DNA of 64,000 nucleotides from the NCBI GenBank assembly GCA_937899895.1, contig CALBQR010000019.1, forward strand, positions 6,639-70,638, in the 5' to 3' direction. Position numbers and translations under genes: made by a program. Below, piece by piece: positions 43,033 to 51,849 of the stretch. Source of the DNA: an uncultured Alistipes sp. Its GTDB lineage: Bacteria; Bacteroidota; Bacteroidia; Bacteroidales; Rikenellaceae. Below the pieces are notes generated by a model. The model saw nothing but the letters and a program-made list of their open reading frames with translations. It did no database searches and was not told the DNA's origin. Position 1 is the stretch's first letter, and each line of letters starts with the position of its first letter.

Positions 43033-43056
43033 GTTTTCGTAATGGCGGGCGAAAAC
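43033..43056. promoter_or_regulatory. Candidate ROK operator upstream of the ROK gene
   Basis: GTTTTCG, 10 bases, CGAAAAC is a perfect inverted repeat 44 bp before the -7 box. NagC/Mlc-type ROK repressors are known to bind AT-rich inverted repeats with TTTC/GAAA cores, so autoregulation is plausible. This is inference. Confidence 0.45.
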
Positions 43057-43099
43057 TATTAAAAGAGCGTGATTCTTGCGATTTTTCAAACTTTTTTCA

Positions 43100-43107
43100 T
43101 AACTTTG
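43100..43107 (+). promoter_or_regulatory. Probable -7 box of the ROK gene
   Basis: TAACTTTG matches TAnnTTTG and lies 65 bp before the start codon. A TTGC is found 20 bases upstream as a weak -33 box. Confidence 0.5.
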
Positions 43108-43172
43108 CATCATAGGCGAAAGTTTTTTTGACAGATTGTTTATTCGCTCATTAAACCAATCTATATACGGTT

Positions 43173-44378
43173 ATGACAAAACAGATCTCAATCGAAGCAT
43201 TGACCAGCGGGAAGAAGACGGCGCAACTTAAACGCGATATCCTACGTCGTTATATGTTGAATGGAGGTGAGAGTATTGCCGATTTGAGCCGCGATCTCGG
43301 TTTGAGTGTGCCAACGCTTACAAAAATTGTTGCCGAATTGATCGATGATGATTTGGTGATCAATCTCGGAAAGCAAGGCGCGACGGGTGGCCGCCGCCCA
43401 AGTATCTACGGTCTGAATCCTTCGGCGGGATATTTTATGGGCGTGGATATTAAGCGCGACGTTATTATGCTGGGTATCATTAACTTCCGAGGTGATATGG
43501 TGGTGTCGCGTCAATACGATTTCTCGATCGAAAATACCCGTCAATCATTTGATGAACTTTGTGAACTGATCCAGCAATTTATCACTACGTCGCGTATTCG
43601 CCGCGATAAATTGTTGGCAATCGGCATCAATCTGTCGGGTCGTGTCAATCCCGAAACGGGCTATTCGTACTCCTATTTCTTCTTCGACGAGAAGCCGCTT
43701 ACCACCGTCTTTGAGGAGCGTTTGGGCTGTCGTGTTTATATTGAAAACGATTCACGCGCAATGACTTACGGCGAGTATGCTTACGGCGTTGGCAATGGCG
43801 AGCAGAATATGCTTTTCCTCAATTTGAGTTGGGGATTCGGTATCGGTATGATTCTCGGCGGCAAGTTACACTACGGCAAGTCGGGATTTTCGGGCGAATA
43901 TGGCCATTTCCCATTTTTCGACAATGAGATTATCTGCTCGTGCGGTAAGCGCGGTTGCCTTGAAACCGAGGTGTCGGGATGGGCGGCGTATCGCCAATTT
44001 GTCGAGAAGTTGAAACAGGGAAATATCTCGATGTTGTCGAAGCAATATGAGAGCGGTAAGCAGATTACGCTGTCGGATATTTTGGATGTTTTGGCCAAAG
44101 AGGATATGTTGGCGATCGAGGTGATGGAACAGGTCGGTTCATCGCTTGGCCGCGCCATTGCGGGGTTGATTAATGTGTTCAATCCCGAAGTGGTTGTTTT
44201 GGGTGGAACACTTTGTACTGCAAAGGATTACTTGTTGCTGCCAATTAAGAGTTCAATCAATAAATATGCCTTGAATTATGTGTCGAAAGATACTGCTATC
44301 AAGGTGTCGAAGTTGGGTGAATCGGCAGGTTTGATCGGTATTTGCGCTATTACACGCAATAAAACTCTGGGTCTGTAA
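43173..44378 (+). CDS. ROK family transcriptional regulator (NagC/XylR-like)
   Basis: The 401-residue protein has an N-terminal winged helix-turn-helix (about 18-72, with GESIADLSRDLGLSVPTLTKIV in part) and a C-terminal ROK sugar-binding domain. The zinc motif CSCGKRGCLE is at about 253-262 and sugar-contact residues NDSRAM and GEYGHFPF are present. The phosphate loop that is DxGGT in ROK kinases reads DIKRD, so it is likely a sensor, not a kinase. Its ligand is probably an amino sugar released by the PUL. The permease gene follows after 45 bp. Confidence 0.92.
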   Translation: MTKQISIEALTSGKKTAQLKRDILRRYMLNGGESIADLSRDLGLSVPTLTKIVAELIDDDLVINLGKQGATGGRRPSIYGLNPSAGYFMGVDIKRDVIMLGIINFRGDMVVSRQYDFSIENTRQSFDELCELIQQFITTSRIRRDKLLAIGINLSGRVNPETGYSYSYFFFDEKPLTTVFEERLGCRVYIENDSRAMTYGEYAYGVGNGEQNMLFLNLSWGFGIGMILGGKLHYGKSGFSGEYGHFPFFDNEIICSCGKRGCLETEVSGWAAYRQFVEKLKQGNISMLSKQYESGKQITLSDILDVLAKEDMLAIEVMEQVGSSLGRAIAGLINVFNPEVVVLGGTLCTAKDYLLLPIKSSINKYALNYVSKDTAIKVSKLGESAGLIGICAITRNKTLGL

Positions 44379-44423
44379 TTCGACTAAAAGAACAACGAAA
44401 TAAAACTCAAAATTAATAGATAA

Positions 44424-45701
44424 ATGGAACAAACTCAAACTAAAAAATCTCCGTTGTGGTGGGTCCCTTCGGCCTACTTTGCTATGGGCTTGCCGTTGAT
44501 TCTGATCAATCTTGTGGCACCCTTGATGTTTAATGATTTCGGAATCTCGGATGCGCAGGTTGCTTTTTGGACCTCGTTGCTGATTCTGCCGTGGTCGCTC
44601 AAACCATTTTGGAGTCCCCTGATGGAGATGTACCGCACCAAGAAATTCTTTGTGGTAACGACGCAGCTTGTGTCTGGTATATCGCTGGCACTTATTGCAA
44701 TGGCTCTGCCGTTGCCCAATTTCTTCCCGTACGTGATCGCGATTATGACGGTGTTGGCTTTCAGTGGCGCAACGCATGATATCGCCCTTGATGGTGTCTA
44801 TATCACCGAGCTGAATAAGACGCAGCAGGCGCAGTTCGTGGGCTGGCAGGGAGCTTTCTATAATTTGGCAAAGGTAACGGCAATGGGCGGTCTGGTCTAT
44901 CTGGCTGGTGTGCTGGAAGATAAGATCGGTGTTCTCTATGCTTGGGTGGTAATTATGGTCTTGTGCGGCGTATTGCTGACGGTGCTCGGTTTGTACCATT
45001 GGCGCGTCTTGCCGACAGGTGGAGCCGAGGCTACCAAGCACGGTTCGTTTGGCGAAACGATGCGCGAAACTTGGGGCGTTATTGCGCAGTTCTTCCAGAA
45101 GAAATATATCTGGATCTACATCGCGTGGATTGTCTTCTATCGCTTCACGGAGGGTCTGGTAATCAAGATTGTACCTCTGTTCCTTAAAGCCGATACGGCG
45201 GTGCAGGGCTTGGGCCTGACGAAGGATGAGATAGGTCTTTATTACGGAACGTTCGGAGTTGTGGCGTTCATCGTCGGCTCGATTTTAGGTGGCTATTTCA
45301 TCTCGTGGCGAGGTCTTAAAAAGGCGATCTTCCCGCTCTGCTGTATCTTTAATATCCCGTTTGTAGTCTATGCTCTGTTGGCTCTGTATCAGCCCGATAG
45401 TGCGCTGTTGGTATGTGGTGCGATCGTCTTCGAGTATTTTAGCTATGGCTTTGGTTTTGTGGGTCTTACGCTGTTTATTATGCAGCAGGTTGCACCCGGC
45501 AAGCACCAAATGGCACACTATGCTTTCGGCTCGGCTTTGGCTAACTTGGGTGTGATGCTGCCGGGTATGGTTTCGGGTGTTATCAGCGATGCAATCGGCT
45601 ATGAGAAATTCTTCTTGTGGGCATTGGTTAGCGCGATCCCCGCTTTCGTACTGACGTGGTTCCTGCCCTTTACCTATCCCGATCCTCAGGAGGGTAAGTA
45701 A
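44424..45701 (+). CDS. AmpG-like MFS permease
   Basis: The 425-residue protein has 12 predicted membrane segments and the pattern of the AmpG/PAT branch of the MFS: SAYFAMGLPLILINLVAPLMFNDFGIS in part (FAMGLP), ILPWSLKPFWSPLMEMY and AFSGATHDIALDGVYI. AmpG imports GlcNAc-anhydroMurNAc peptides into the cytoplasm; Bacteroidota relatives also sit in other sugar loci. It lies right after the ROK regulator and before a terminator, so the pair forms a small unit placed upstream of the PUL. Confidence 0.88.
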   Translation: MEQTQTKKSPLWWVPSAYFAMGLPLILINLVAPLMFNDFGISDAQVAFWTSLLILPWSLKPFWSPLMEMYRTKKFFVVTTQLVSGISLALIAMALPLPNFFPYVIAIMTVLAFSGATHDIALDGVYITELNKTQQAQFVGWQGAFYNLAKVTAMGGLVYLAGVLEDKIGVLYAWVVIMVLCGVLLTVLGLYHWRVLPTGGAEATKHGSFGETMRETWGVIAQFFQKKYIWIYIAWIVFYRFTEGLVIKIVPLFLKADTAVQGLGLTKDEIGLYYGTFGVVAFIVGSILGGYFISWRGLKKAIFPLCCIFNIPFVVYALLALYQPDSALLVCGAIVFEYFSYGFGFVGLTLFIMQQVAPGKHQMAHYAFGSALANLGVMLPGMVSGVISDAIGYEKFFLWALVSAIPAFVLTWFLPFTYPDPQEGK

Positions 45702-45730
45702 TCGGCTTAAAATCACCGGATAAGCTGTAA

Positions 45731-45760
45731 GCAGCCGCCCAATGGGTGGCTGCTTTTTTT
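45731..45760 (+). terminator. Terminator of the ROK-MFS unit
   Basis: A 10-bp stem GCAGCCGCCC/GGGTGGCTGC with a 3-base loop is followed by seven T residues, 29 bp after the permease stop. Confidence 0.85.
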
Positions 45761-45889
45761 GTCTGACTACAAGGCTTTTGGGGCACTGATGGAGATGTTG
45801 TGAGGTCTAAAATGAGTTAGTAAAATTATTTTATTTTTATATTTTGGGATAAAAGTCGCGTAATTAGCTGACAATTAATGTAGTAGGAG

Positions 45890-45907
45890 TGTTTTGATTG
45901 CAAAACA
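45890..45907. promoter_or_regulatory. Candidate operator of the PUL operon
   Basis: TGTTTTGATTGCAAAACA is a perfect 7-4-7 inverted repeat that ends 25 bp before the -33 box of the operon promoter. It resembles the repeat upstream of the ROK gene in its TTTT/AAAA arms, though the sequences are not identical. Confidence 0.45.
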
Positions 45908-45932
45908 TATTATTAAAAAAATATTCAAAAAG

Positions 45933-45963
45933 TTTGCAGTGTGAATAATTTTATTTAATTTAG
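45933..45963 (+). promoter_or_regulatory. Promoter of the PUL operon
   Basis: TTTG, 19 bases, TAATTTAG: a perfect -33 box and spacer and one mismatch in the -7 box. It ends 31 bp before ATG 45995. Confidence 0.7.
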
Positions 45964-45994
45964 CGCAAGAATATAACTATAATAACCCTATAAG

Positions 45995-47272
45995 ATGAAA
46001 AAATTATCCGTTTTGATGATGATGTTGGCCTCTATCGGCCTAAATATCAGCTGTGAAAAAGGAAGTACTCCGCAGTATGTTTTCCCCGATCCTGAAACAA
46101 CGCCGACCGTAACCATTGCGCCGGTTGAGAAGGGTATGGACTACATTATTGTTCGTTTCAGTACCTATTACGCTGACGAGTGCGCATATCTCTATGCCGA
46201 GGGCGAGACGTTGAGCAAGACGCTCGATCAGGTATTTGCCGAGGGAACTCCCGTCGAGGGCGATAAGGTTGATGTGAAGATCGAAGGTTTGAAACCTGCG
46301 ACGGCCTACACCTTTATTGCCGCTGCAAAAGATGAACTTCACGGCTCGGTTTGCGTTCCTGTAACGGCAATCACGACCAGCGATGCTCCTGAATCGAATT
46401 ATCCGAAGAAGATGAAGTTCGAGGCTTTCACCCGCACCTTTGAGGATGGCGGTGTGGCAAAGGGCTATATTGCAACTGCCGATCTGAAAGCTAACCAGAA
46501 GCTACGCTTTGCGCCTACGCATCTCGATCCCGCAACGACTCCTACTGCTGCGTTCGAGACCTTCAAAACTCTCGGTAAGGGCGTTCCTTACGTAGCTTCA
46601 AATGGTGGCTATTTCTGGGACGGCGCTTCGTTGAGCCTTTGTGTTAGTGATGGTGAAGTGAAGTCGATTGCAACCGAGTTGGCATATCCCACTGTTGATG
46701 GTGAGCAGATTGTAGCCTATCCCGTGCGTGCAGCATTGGGTCAGATGGCCGATGGTACATTCGAGGCAACTTGGGTATATTGCATTAACAATAAGCCCTA
46801 CTCGTTCCCCTCGCCACTCGATAACAATGAGCTGACGGAGACCTATATGCCGGCACCTCCGACCTCCTCGACCGCAGGCGCAGCTCTGTGGGAGCCGCAG
46901 CAGGCTATCGGTGGCGGTCCGATGTTGGTCTATAAGCGTAAGAATGTGGCTATGGACTACTACTACCGCGAGATTATGCACACGGGCGGAACGTCTGGCA
47001 ATACGCGTCAGCCCCGTACCGCCTTGGGCGCAACCAAGGAAGGCAAGGTGATGCTGTTGGTTTGCGACGGTCGTGGTAAGAATGGCTCGAATGGTCTGAC
47101 GTTGAGCGAGATGGCCGATATCTTCGTTGAGGCAGGTATGGATTTCGCAATCAACCTTGATGGTGGCGGTTCGTCGGCAATCGTTGGCTATGACGGTCAG
47201 GTTTATAACGCTCCGAGCGATGGCGCGCAGCGTTCGGTTCCGACTGTTGTTGTCCTTTCGGAGGTTGAATAG
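45995..47272 (+). CDS. NAGPA-domain phosphodiester glycosidase lipoprotein
   Basis: The 425-residue protein has a lipoprotein signal ending in LNISC, a fibronectin-III-like module (about 35-125) and a C-terminal NAGPA domain (about 145-425). The family signature INLDGGGSSAIV is at about 384-395, with a second conserved part RQPRTALGATKEGKVMLLVCDGR (in part: TALGATKEG). Mammalian NAGPA removes GlcNAc from GlcNAc-1-phospho-mannose; bacterial members are treated as phosphodiester glycosidases. It may act on the cell surface or in the periplasm. It is the first gene of the PUL. Confidence 0.88.
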   Translation: MKKLSVLMMMLASIGLNISCEKGSTPQYVFPDPETTPTVTIAPVEKGMDYIIVRFSTYYADECAYLYAEGETLSKTLDQVFAEGTPVEGDKVDVKIEGLKPATAYTFIAAAKDELHGSVCVPVTAITTSDAPESNYPKKMKFEAFTRTFEDGGVAKGYIATADLKANQKLRFAPTHLDPATTPTAAFETFKTLGKGVPYVASNGGYFWDGASLSLCVSDGEVKSIATELAYPTVDGEQIVAYPVRAALGQMADGTFEATWVYCINNKPYSFPSPLDNNELTETYMPAPPTSSTAGAALWEPQQAIGGGPMLVYKRKNVAMDYYYREIMHTGGTSGNTRQPRTALGATKEGKVMLLVCDGRGKNGSNGLTLSEMADIFVEAGMDFAINLDGGGSSAIVGYDGQVYNAPSDGAQRSVPTVVVLSEVE

Positions 47273-47309
47273 TTCATTATATTATATAGGTGCAAATTAG
47301 ATTTCGATT

Positions 47310-48647
47310 ATGATGAATAGAAATATTTTTATACAGTTGGCCGTAGCCGTAGCGATGATTTTTGCGCTCGGTAGCTGTGCTCCCGCAGTCGAACAGACCG
47401 CTGCGCAGAAGCCGATCTATATGTGGGTCGATTGCGAGGCTAACTTTGAGCGTATGAGCACGCTCGATTCGATCGCTTACTATACCGAGAAGATGCATTC
47501 GATCGGTGTTACAGATATCGTTGTCGATGTTAAGTCGATTATGGGCGAGACGCTCTACGATAGTAAGTATGCCCCCTATATGGGTGAATTTGAGGGTACG
47601 GTACGTTCGCGCGATTACGATATGATGCGCCACTTTATCGATGAGGGCCATAAGCGCGGTATGCGTGTTCACGGCTCGCTCAATATCTTTGCCGGTGGCC
47701 ATATCTTCTTCAATCGCGGTATCATCTTCAATGAACACCCCGAATGGCAGTCGATTGTCTATCGCCCCGATGGATCGTTGGTGCCTATCAGCGAGATCAA
47801 AACCAACTATAACGGTATGCTCAACCCCTCGAATCCTGAGGTGCGCGAGTATCAGAAGAATATTCTGGTAGAGTTTGCGGAGCGTTATCCCGATGCTGAC
47901 GGTATCATCTTCGACCGTCTGCGTTACGATAATATCACTTCGGACTTCTCGGAGCTTTCGCGTCAGCAGTTCGAGGAGTGGAGTGGTCTGAAACTCGAAA
48001 AATATCCGGAGGATATCATCTATTGGGAAGATGGTAATATGAGACACTCGAAGTACTTTAAGGAGTGGGTTGAGTGGCGTGCAACGGTCATCAAGTCGTT
48101 TGTCGAGGAGGCTCACGAGGCGATCCACGCAGTGAATCCCGATATCTTGATCGGCGACTATACGGGTGCTTGGTATCCGACCTACTACCAGCTGGGCGTG
48201 AACTGGGCAAGTACGCAGTACGATCCCTCGGAGCGTTATCCCGATTGGGCTTCGGAGAACTACTACAAGACGGGTTATGCCGACCTGCTTGATATCTATA
48301 TGACAGGTCTTTACTACACGCTGGTAACCAAAGATGAGGTTGATGCAGCGCAGGGTCGCGTGATTGGTGAGCGCGGTGAGTCGGGTATGGATCCCAACGA
48401 TCTGACCTACTGCTACTCGGTTGAGGGTGGTGCAGAGTTGGCGCAGGCAATCACTTGCGGTGTTGTTCCCGTTGCAGGTTCGCTCTATGTCGATCAGTAT
48501 AAGCAGGATGCCGAGCAGTTTGCCAAGGCCGTTCGCCAGGTGATGAAGAGCTGCGATGGTGGTCTGATGATCTTCGATCTGGTTCACATCGTCAATCGTG
48601 ATTGGTGGGATCTGCTCGAAGAGAATATGAAGGTCGTCGAGGAGTAA
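47310..48647 (+). CDS. GHL10-type glycosyl hydrolase lipoprotein, first copy
   Basis: The 445-residue protein has a lipoprotein signal with Cys23 (ALGSCAP) and a TIM-barrel domain of the GHL10 type (PF02638-like, related to E. coli DigH and B. subtilis YngK). Marks are MWVDCEANF at the first strand, GVTDIVVDVKS, RGMRVHGSLNI and PDADGIIFDRLRYDN, where the aspartate/arginine pair is conserved. DigH cuts peptide-free peptidoglycan strands, which makes an amino-sugar glycan substrate likely. It lacks the fibronectin-like module of the second copy. Confidence 0.85.
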   Translation: MMNRNIFIQLAVAVAMIFALGSCAPAVEQTAAQKPIYMWVDCEANFERMSTLDSIAYYTEKMHSIGVTDIVVDVKSIMGETLYDSKYAPYMGEFEGTVRSRDYDMMRHFIDEGHKRGMRVHGSLNIFAGGHIFFNRGIIFNEHPEWQSIVYRPDGSLVPISEIKTNYNGMLNPSNPEVREYQKNILVEFAERYPDADGIIFDRLRYDNITSDFSELSRQQFEEWSGLKLEKYPEDIIYWEDGNMRHSKYFKEWVEWRATVIKSFVEEAHEAIHAVNPDILIGDYTGAWYPTYYQLGVNWASTQYDPSERYPDWASENYYKTGYADLLDIYMTGLYYTLVTKDEVDAAQGRVIGERGESGMDPNDLTYCYSVEGGAELAQAITCGVVPVAGSLYVDQYKQDAEQFAKAVRQVMKSCDGGLMIFDLVHIVNRDWWDLLEENMKVVEE

Positions 48648-48683
48648 CGAGGAGGAAATCACAAACTTAAAAATCAATAATCT

Positions 48684-51600
48684 ATGAAACACTTATCCCA
48701 AACAAGAAGGGGTGGAGGTCTGATGAGCCACGTGCTGTCGGTCCTCTGTCTGCTCTTCGTTGTTTTGTGTCCGAGTATGGCTTGGGCGCAAAGCGCTATC
48801 AAGGGAACTGTCGTTGATGAAAAGGGCGCCCCTCTTGCCGGCGCTACGGTTGTTGAGGCAGGTACGCAGAACGCTACCTCAACCGACATCAACGGTCTGT
48901 TTACACTTCAAAACGTCAAAAAGGGAGCGGTATTGCAGATTTCGTATATCGGAATGCAGACTGTTAATGTTCCCGTAACGGGCGTGTCGAATTTGGTGGT
49001 GGAGCTCAAAAATGACGCTGAGATGATCGAAGACGTTGTGGTTGTCGGCTACGGCGTGCAGAAGAAGGCATCGGTAACAGCTTCAATCTCGCAGATTTCG
49101 GGTAAAGAGCTCGAAAAAGCACCTATGAGCGGCGTAACCAATATGTTGGCAGGTCGTGTATCGGGTGTAACGGCTGTGCAGTCGTCGGGTCAGCCCGGTG
49201 CCGATGCGTCGTCGATTATGGTACGTGGTCAGTCGGCTCTCTACATCGTCGATGGTGTGCCCCGTGATATCAACCAGATCAACCCCGAAGATATCGAGTC
49301 GATCTCTATTCTGAAAGATGCTTCGGCAGCTGCGGTTTATGGTCTTGACGGTAATACGGTCATCATCGTAACCACCAAGCGTGGTCAGAATGGCGAATCA
49401 ACCATCTCGTATAAGGGTAATTATGGTGTCAGCTCGAATGCCAATCCGTTGGAGTTGCTTGACGGCCCCGCTTACGCCTATTGGTACAATAAGGCGTTGG
49501 AACTCGATGGCCAGCAGCCGATCTTTACAGCCGATATCGTGCAGAAGATGTTGGCAGGTGAGGATGGCTGGGGTAATACCAATTGGTACGACAAGGTGTT
49601 CGGCGTAGGTACAAATATGTCGCACACGATTTCGGCCAATGGCGGCAACGACCGTATGAACTACTTTACCTCGGTGGGTATGTTCGACCAGAAGGGTAAT
49701 GTCGATAACTTTAATTTCCGTCGCTATACAGCTCGTGTAAATCTCTCGGCAAAGATCGCCAAGAGCCTTACCCTCGATGTGGGTGTTGCAGGTCGTATTC
49801 AGATTCACGATCAACCGACCTACTCGGCTGATCCTTCGGCTTGGAACAACGTTGCGCAGCAGGCTATGCGTGTGCATCCCTACGTACCTGAAAAGGTTAC
49901 AATTGATGGCGTTGAGTATCACACCGCAACTTCGACTGCATCGGCAACGGTCAATCCCGTAGCTGCATATATGGAGTCGGGTAAGTATAAGAGCCGCGCG
50001 ACATTTATTCAGCCCAATATCTCGTTGCGTTGGGATGTGCCTTGGGTGAAGGGCCTGTCGGCAAAGTTCTTCGCATCGTACGATATGACCTTCCAGCACA
50101 CCAAGTCGTTCTCGACCCCGTATAAGATGGCGTTGGGTAGTTTCTCGTATGACGAGAATGGTTACATCAATAAGATCAACTACTCGGTGAGCCAAACCTA
50201 TTCGGGCCTGGGCTCGGAGAACTCGTTGCAGGAGGCTTCGTATTACACCTACTACGGTATCACTCAGAGCTCGCTGTCGTATGACAAGACCTTCTGTCAG
50301 GATCACCGCATCGCAGCTCTGGTGCTGATGGAGACTCGCGATCACCGCAGCAATAACCACTACGGTCGTACCTACGATCTGTTGTTCGAGAATCTGCCGG
50401 AGTTGAACTTCGGTGATCAGTCGAGCGATAAGCGTGCTGTTGGTGGTATGAGTTCGCACTCGCGTCAGGTTGGTTTCGTAGCACGTGTCAATTACGACTA
50501 CGCTAATCGCCTCTACTTGGAGCTTTCGGGTCGTTACGATGGTACCTACCTGTTCTCCGGTATGAACGGTTCGCGTTGGGGCTTCTTCCCCGCAGCATCG
50601 GCAGGTTGGCGTATCTCGGAGGAGCGTTGGTTTGGCGCAAGTTGGGTTGATAACCTGAAATTGCGTGCCGGTGTCGGTTTGACCGGTACTTCGGCAGTCA
50701 GCGCATTCCAATATTTGAGCTCGATGGCCATTTCGGGTGGCAACTCGGTGGTTATCGGCGGTCAGGGTCAGCAGAGCATCTACACCTCGTCGGTGGCTAA
50801 CCCCAATATCTCGTGGGAGAAGAACCTGAACTACAACATCGGTGTTGATGCTACGTTCTGGGGTGGTCTGTTAGGCGTCGAGGCTGACGTATTCTATACC
50901 TATAAGTATGATATGTTGTCGAGCGCATCGGGTTCGTATCCTCCCTCGGTGGGCGGTTACTTCCCCGCTTGGGAAAACAAGAATAAGCAAGATGTTCGCG
51001 GTTTCGATCTGACCTTGTCGCACAACTACAAGAAGAGAGATTTCTCGTACGGTATCAAGTTGATGGGCTCGTATGCAAAACGTCGTTGGCTGCTCTATGC
51101 AGGTGATGCTGCTAATGCTCCCGACTATCAGAAACTGACCGGTAAGGAGGTCGGCTCGGTGATCGGTTTCATCGCTGACGGTCTGTATAAGGATCAGGCA
51201 GATGTTGAGAACTCGCCCACGATGGTTGGTAAGCCCGTTCGCGTGGGTGATATCAAGTACATCGACCGCAATGGTGATGGCAAGATCTCGTATGAGCAGG
51301 ACCGTGGTTATGTCGGCACAAGTGTATATCCTAAGTTTACGGGTGGTTTGGCATTCAATCTTTCGTGGAAGGGCCTTGACCTGAACTTCCTGATGCAGGG
51401 TGCAATTGGTTCGACAATCGCTCTGACGGGTGTTTATGATGGTGGTATTATGGACAATACGTCGATGACCAAGCCCTTCTACCACGATGGTAACACTCCG
51501 CTCTATCTGGTTATGAATTCGTGGACTCCGGAGAATCCCGATGCATATTTCCCGCGTCTGTCGTTGGCTTCGAGCTCGCACAATGCTCACTCTTCGACCC

Positions 51601-51839
51601 ATTGGTATCGTCCGGGTGATTATCTGCGTTTGAAGACCGCACAGTTGGGTTATACCTTCCCCTCGAAGTGGATGAACAAGATCGGAATCAAGAACTTGCG
51701 TATCTATGTTGAGGGCTCGAACCTCTTTACATTGAGCCATTTGAGCAAATATAATATCGACCCTGAGTTGCCGAGTGTGAACAATGGTTACTACCCGCAG
51801 CAGCGCGTTATGTCGGTCGGTTTGAACATTACACTCTAA
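48684..51839 (+). CDS. SusC-like TonB-dependent outer-membrane transporter
   Basis: The 1051-residue protein has a signal peptide ending in AWAQ, a carboxypeptidase-D-like plug extension (AIKGTVVDEKGAPLAGATV), a TonB box region (EDVVVVGYG), a plug domain and a 22-strand barrel. It imports oligosaccharide bound by the SusD-like partner. The plug segment reads IMVRGQSALYIVDGVPRD; compared with the usual SusC pattern, several residues between RG and YVVDG are missing. The C-terminal strand ends in MSVGLNITL, the usual outer-membrane signal. It is 10 bp before the SusD-like gene. Confidence 0.96.
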   Translation: MKHLSQTRRGGGLMSHVLSVLCLLFVVLCPSMAWAQSAIKGTVVDEKGAPLAGATVVEAGTQNATSTDINGLFTLQNVKKGAVLQISYIGMQTVNVPVTGVSNLVVELKNDAEMIEDVVVVGYGVQKKASVTASISQISGKELEKAPMSGVTNMLAGRVSGVTAVQSSGQPGADASSIMVRGQSALYIVDGVPRDINQINPEDIESISILKDASAAAVYGLDGNTVIIVTTKRGQNGESTISYKGNYGVSSNANPLELLDGPAYAYWYNKALELDGQQPIFTADIVQKMLAGEDGWGNTNWYDKVFGVGTNMSHTISANGGNDRMNYFTSVGMFDQKGNVDNFNFRRYTARVNLSAKIAKSLTLDVGVAGRIQIHDQPTYSADPSAWNNVAQQAMRVHPYVPEKVTIDGVEYHTATSTASATVNPVAAYMESGKYKSRATFIQPNISLRWDVPWVKGLSAKFFASYDMTFQHTKSFSTPYKMALGSFSYDENGYINKINYSVSQTYSGLGSENSLQEASYYTYYGITQSSLSYDKTFCQDHRIAALVLMETRDHRSNNHYGRTYDLLFENLPELNFGDQSSDKRAVGGMSSHSRQVGFVARVNYDYANRLYLELSGRYDGTYLFSGMNGSRWGFFPAASAGWRISEERWFGASWVDNLKLRAGVGLTGTSAVSAFQYLSSMAISGGNSVVIGGQGQQSIYTSSVANPNISWEKNLNYNIGVDATFWGGLLGVEADVFYTYKYDMLSSASGSYPPSVGGYFPAWENKNKQDVRGFDLTLSHNYKKRDFSYGIKLMGSYAKRRWLLYAGDAANAPDYQKLTGKEVGSVIGFIADGLYKDQADVENSPTMVGKPVRVGDIKYIDRNGDGKISYEQDRGYVGTSVYPKFTGGLAFNLSWKGLDLNFLMQGAIGSTIALTGVYDGGIMDNTSMTKPFYHDGNTPLYLVMNSWTPENPDAYFPRLSLASSSHNAHSSTHWYRPGDYLRLKTAQLGYTFPSKWMNKIGIKNLRIYVEGSNLFTLSHLSKYNIDPELPSVNNGYYPQQRVMSVGLNITL

Positions 51840-51849
51840 TCCGAAAACT

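Larger units (their letters stand above)
42842..43172. other. Divergent regulatory region
   Basis: The 331-bp gap between the DUF4988-DUF5018 gene and the ROK gene has no coding sequence. It holds a -7 box in each direction, a palindrome ACGAAT-ACG-ATTCGT (42907-42921) in the leader of the minus-strand gene, a CAAAATTTTG palindrome (42974-42983) and an inverted repeat GTTTTCG-N10-CGAAAAC (43033-43056). Confidence 0.7.
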
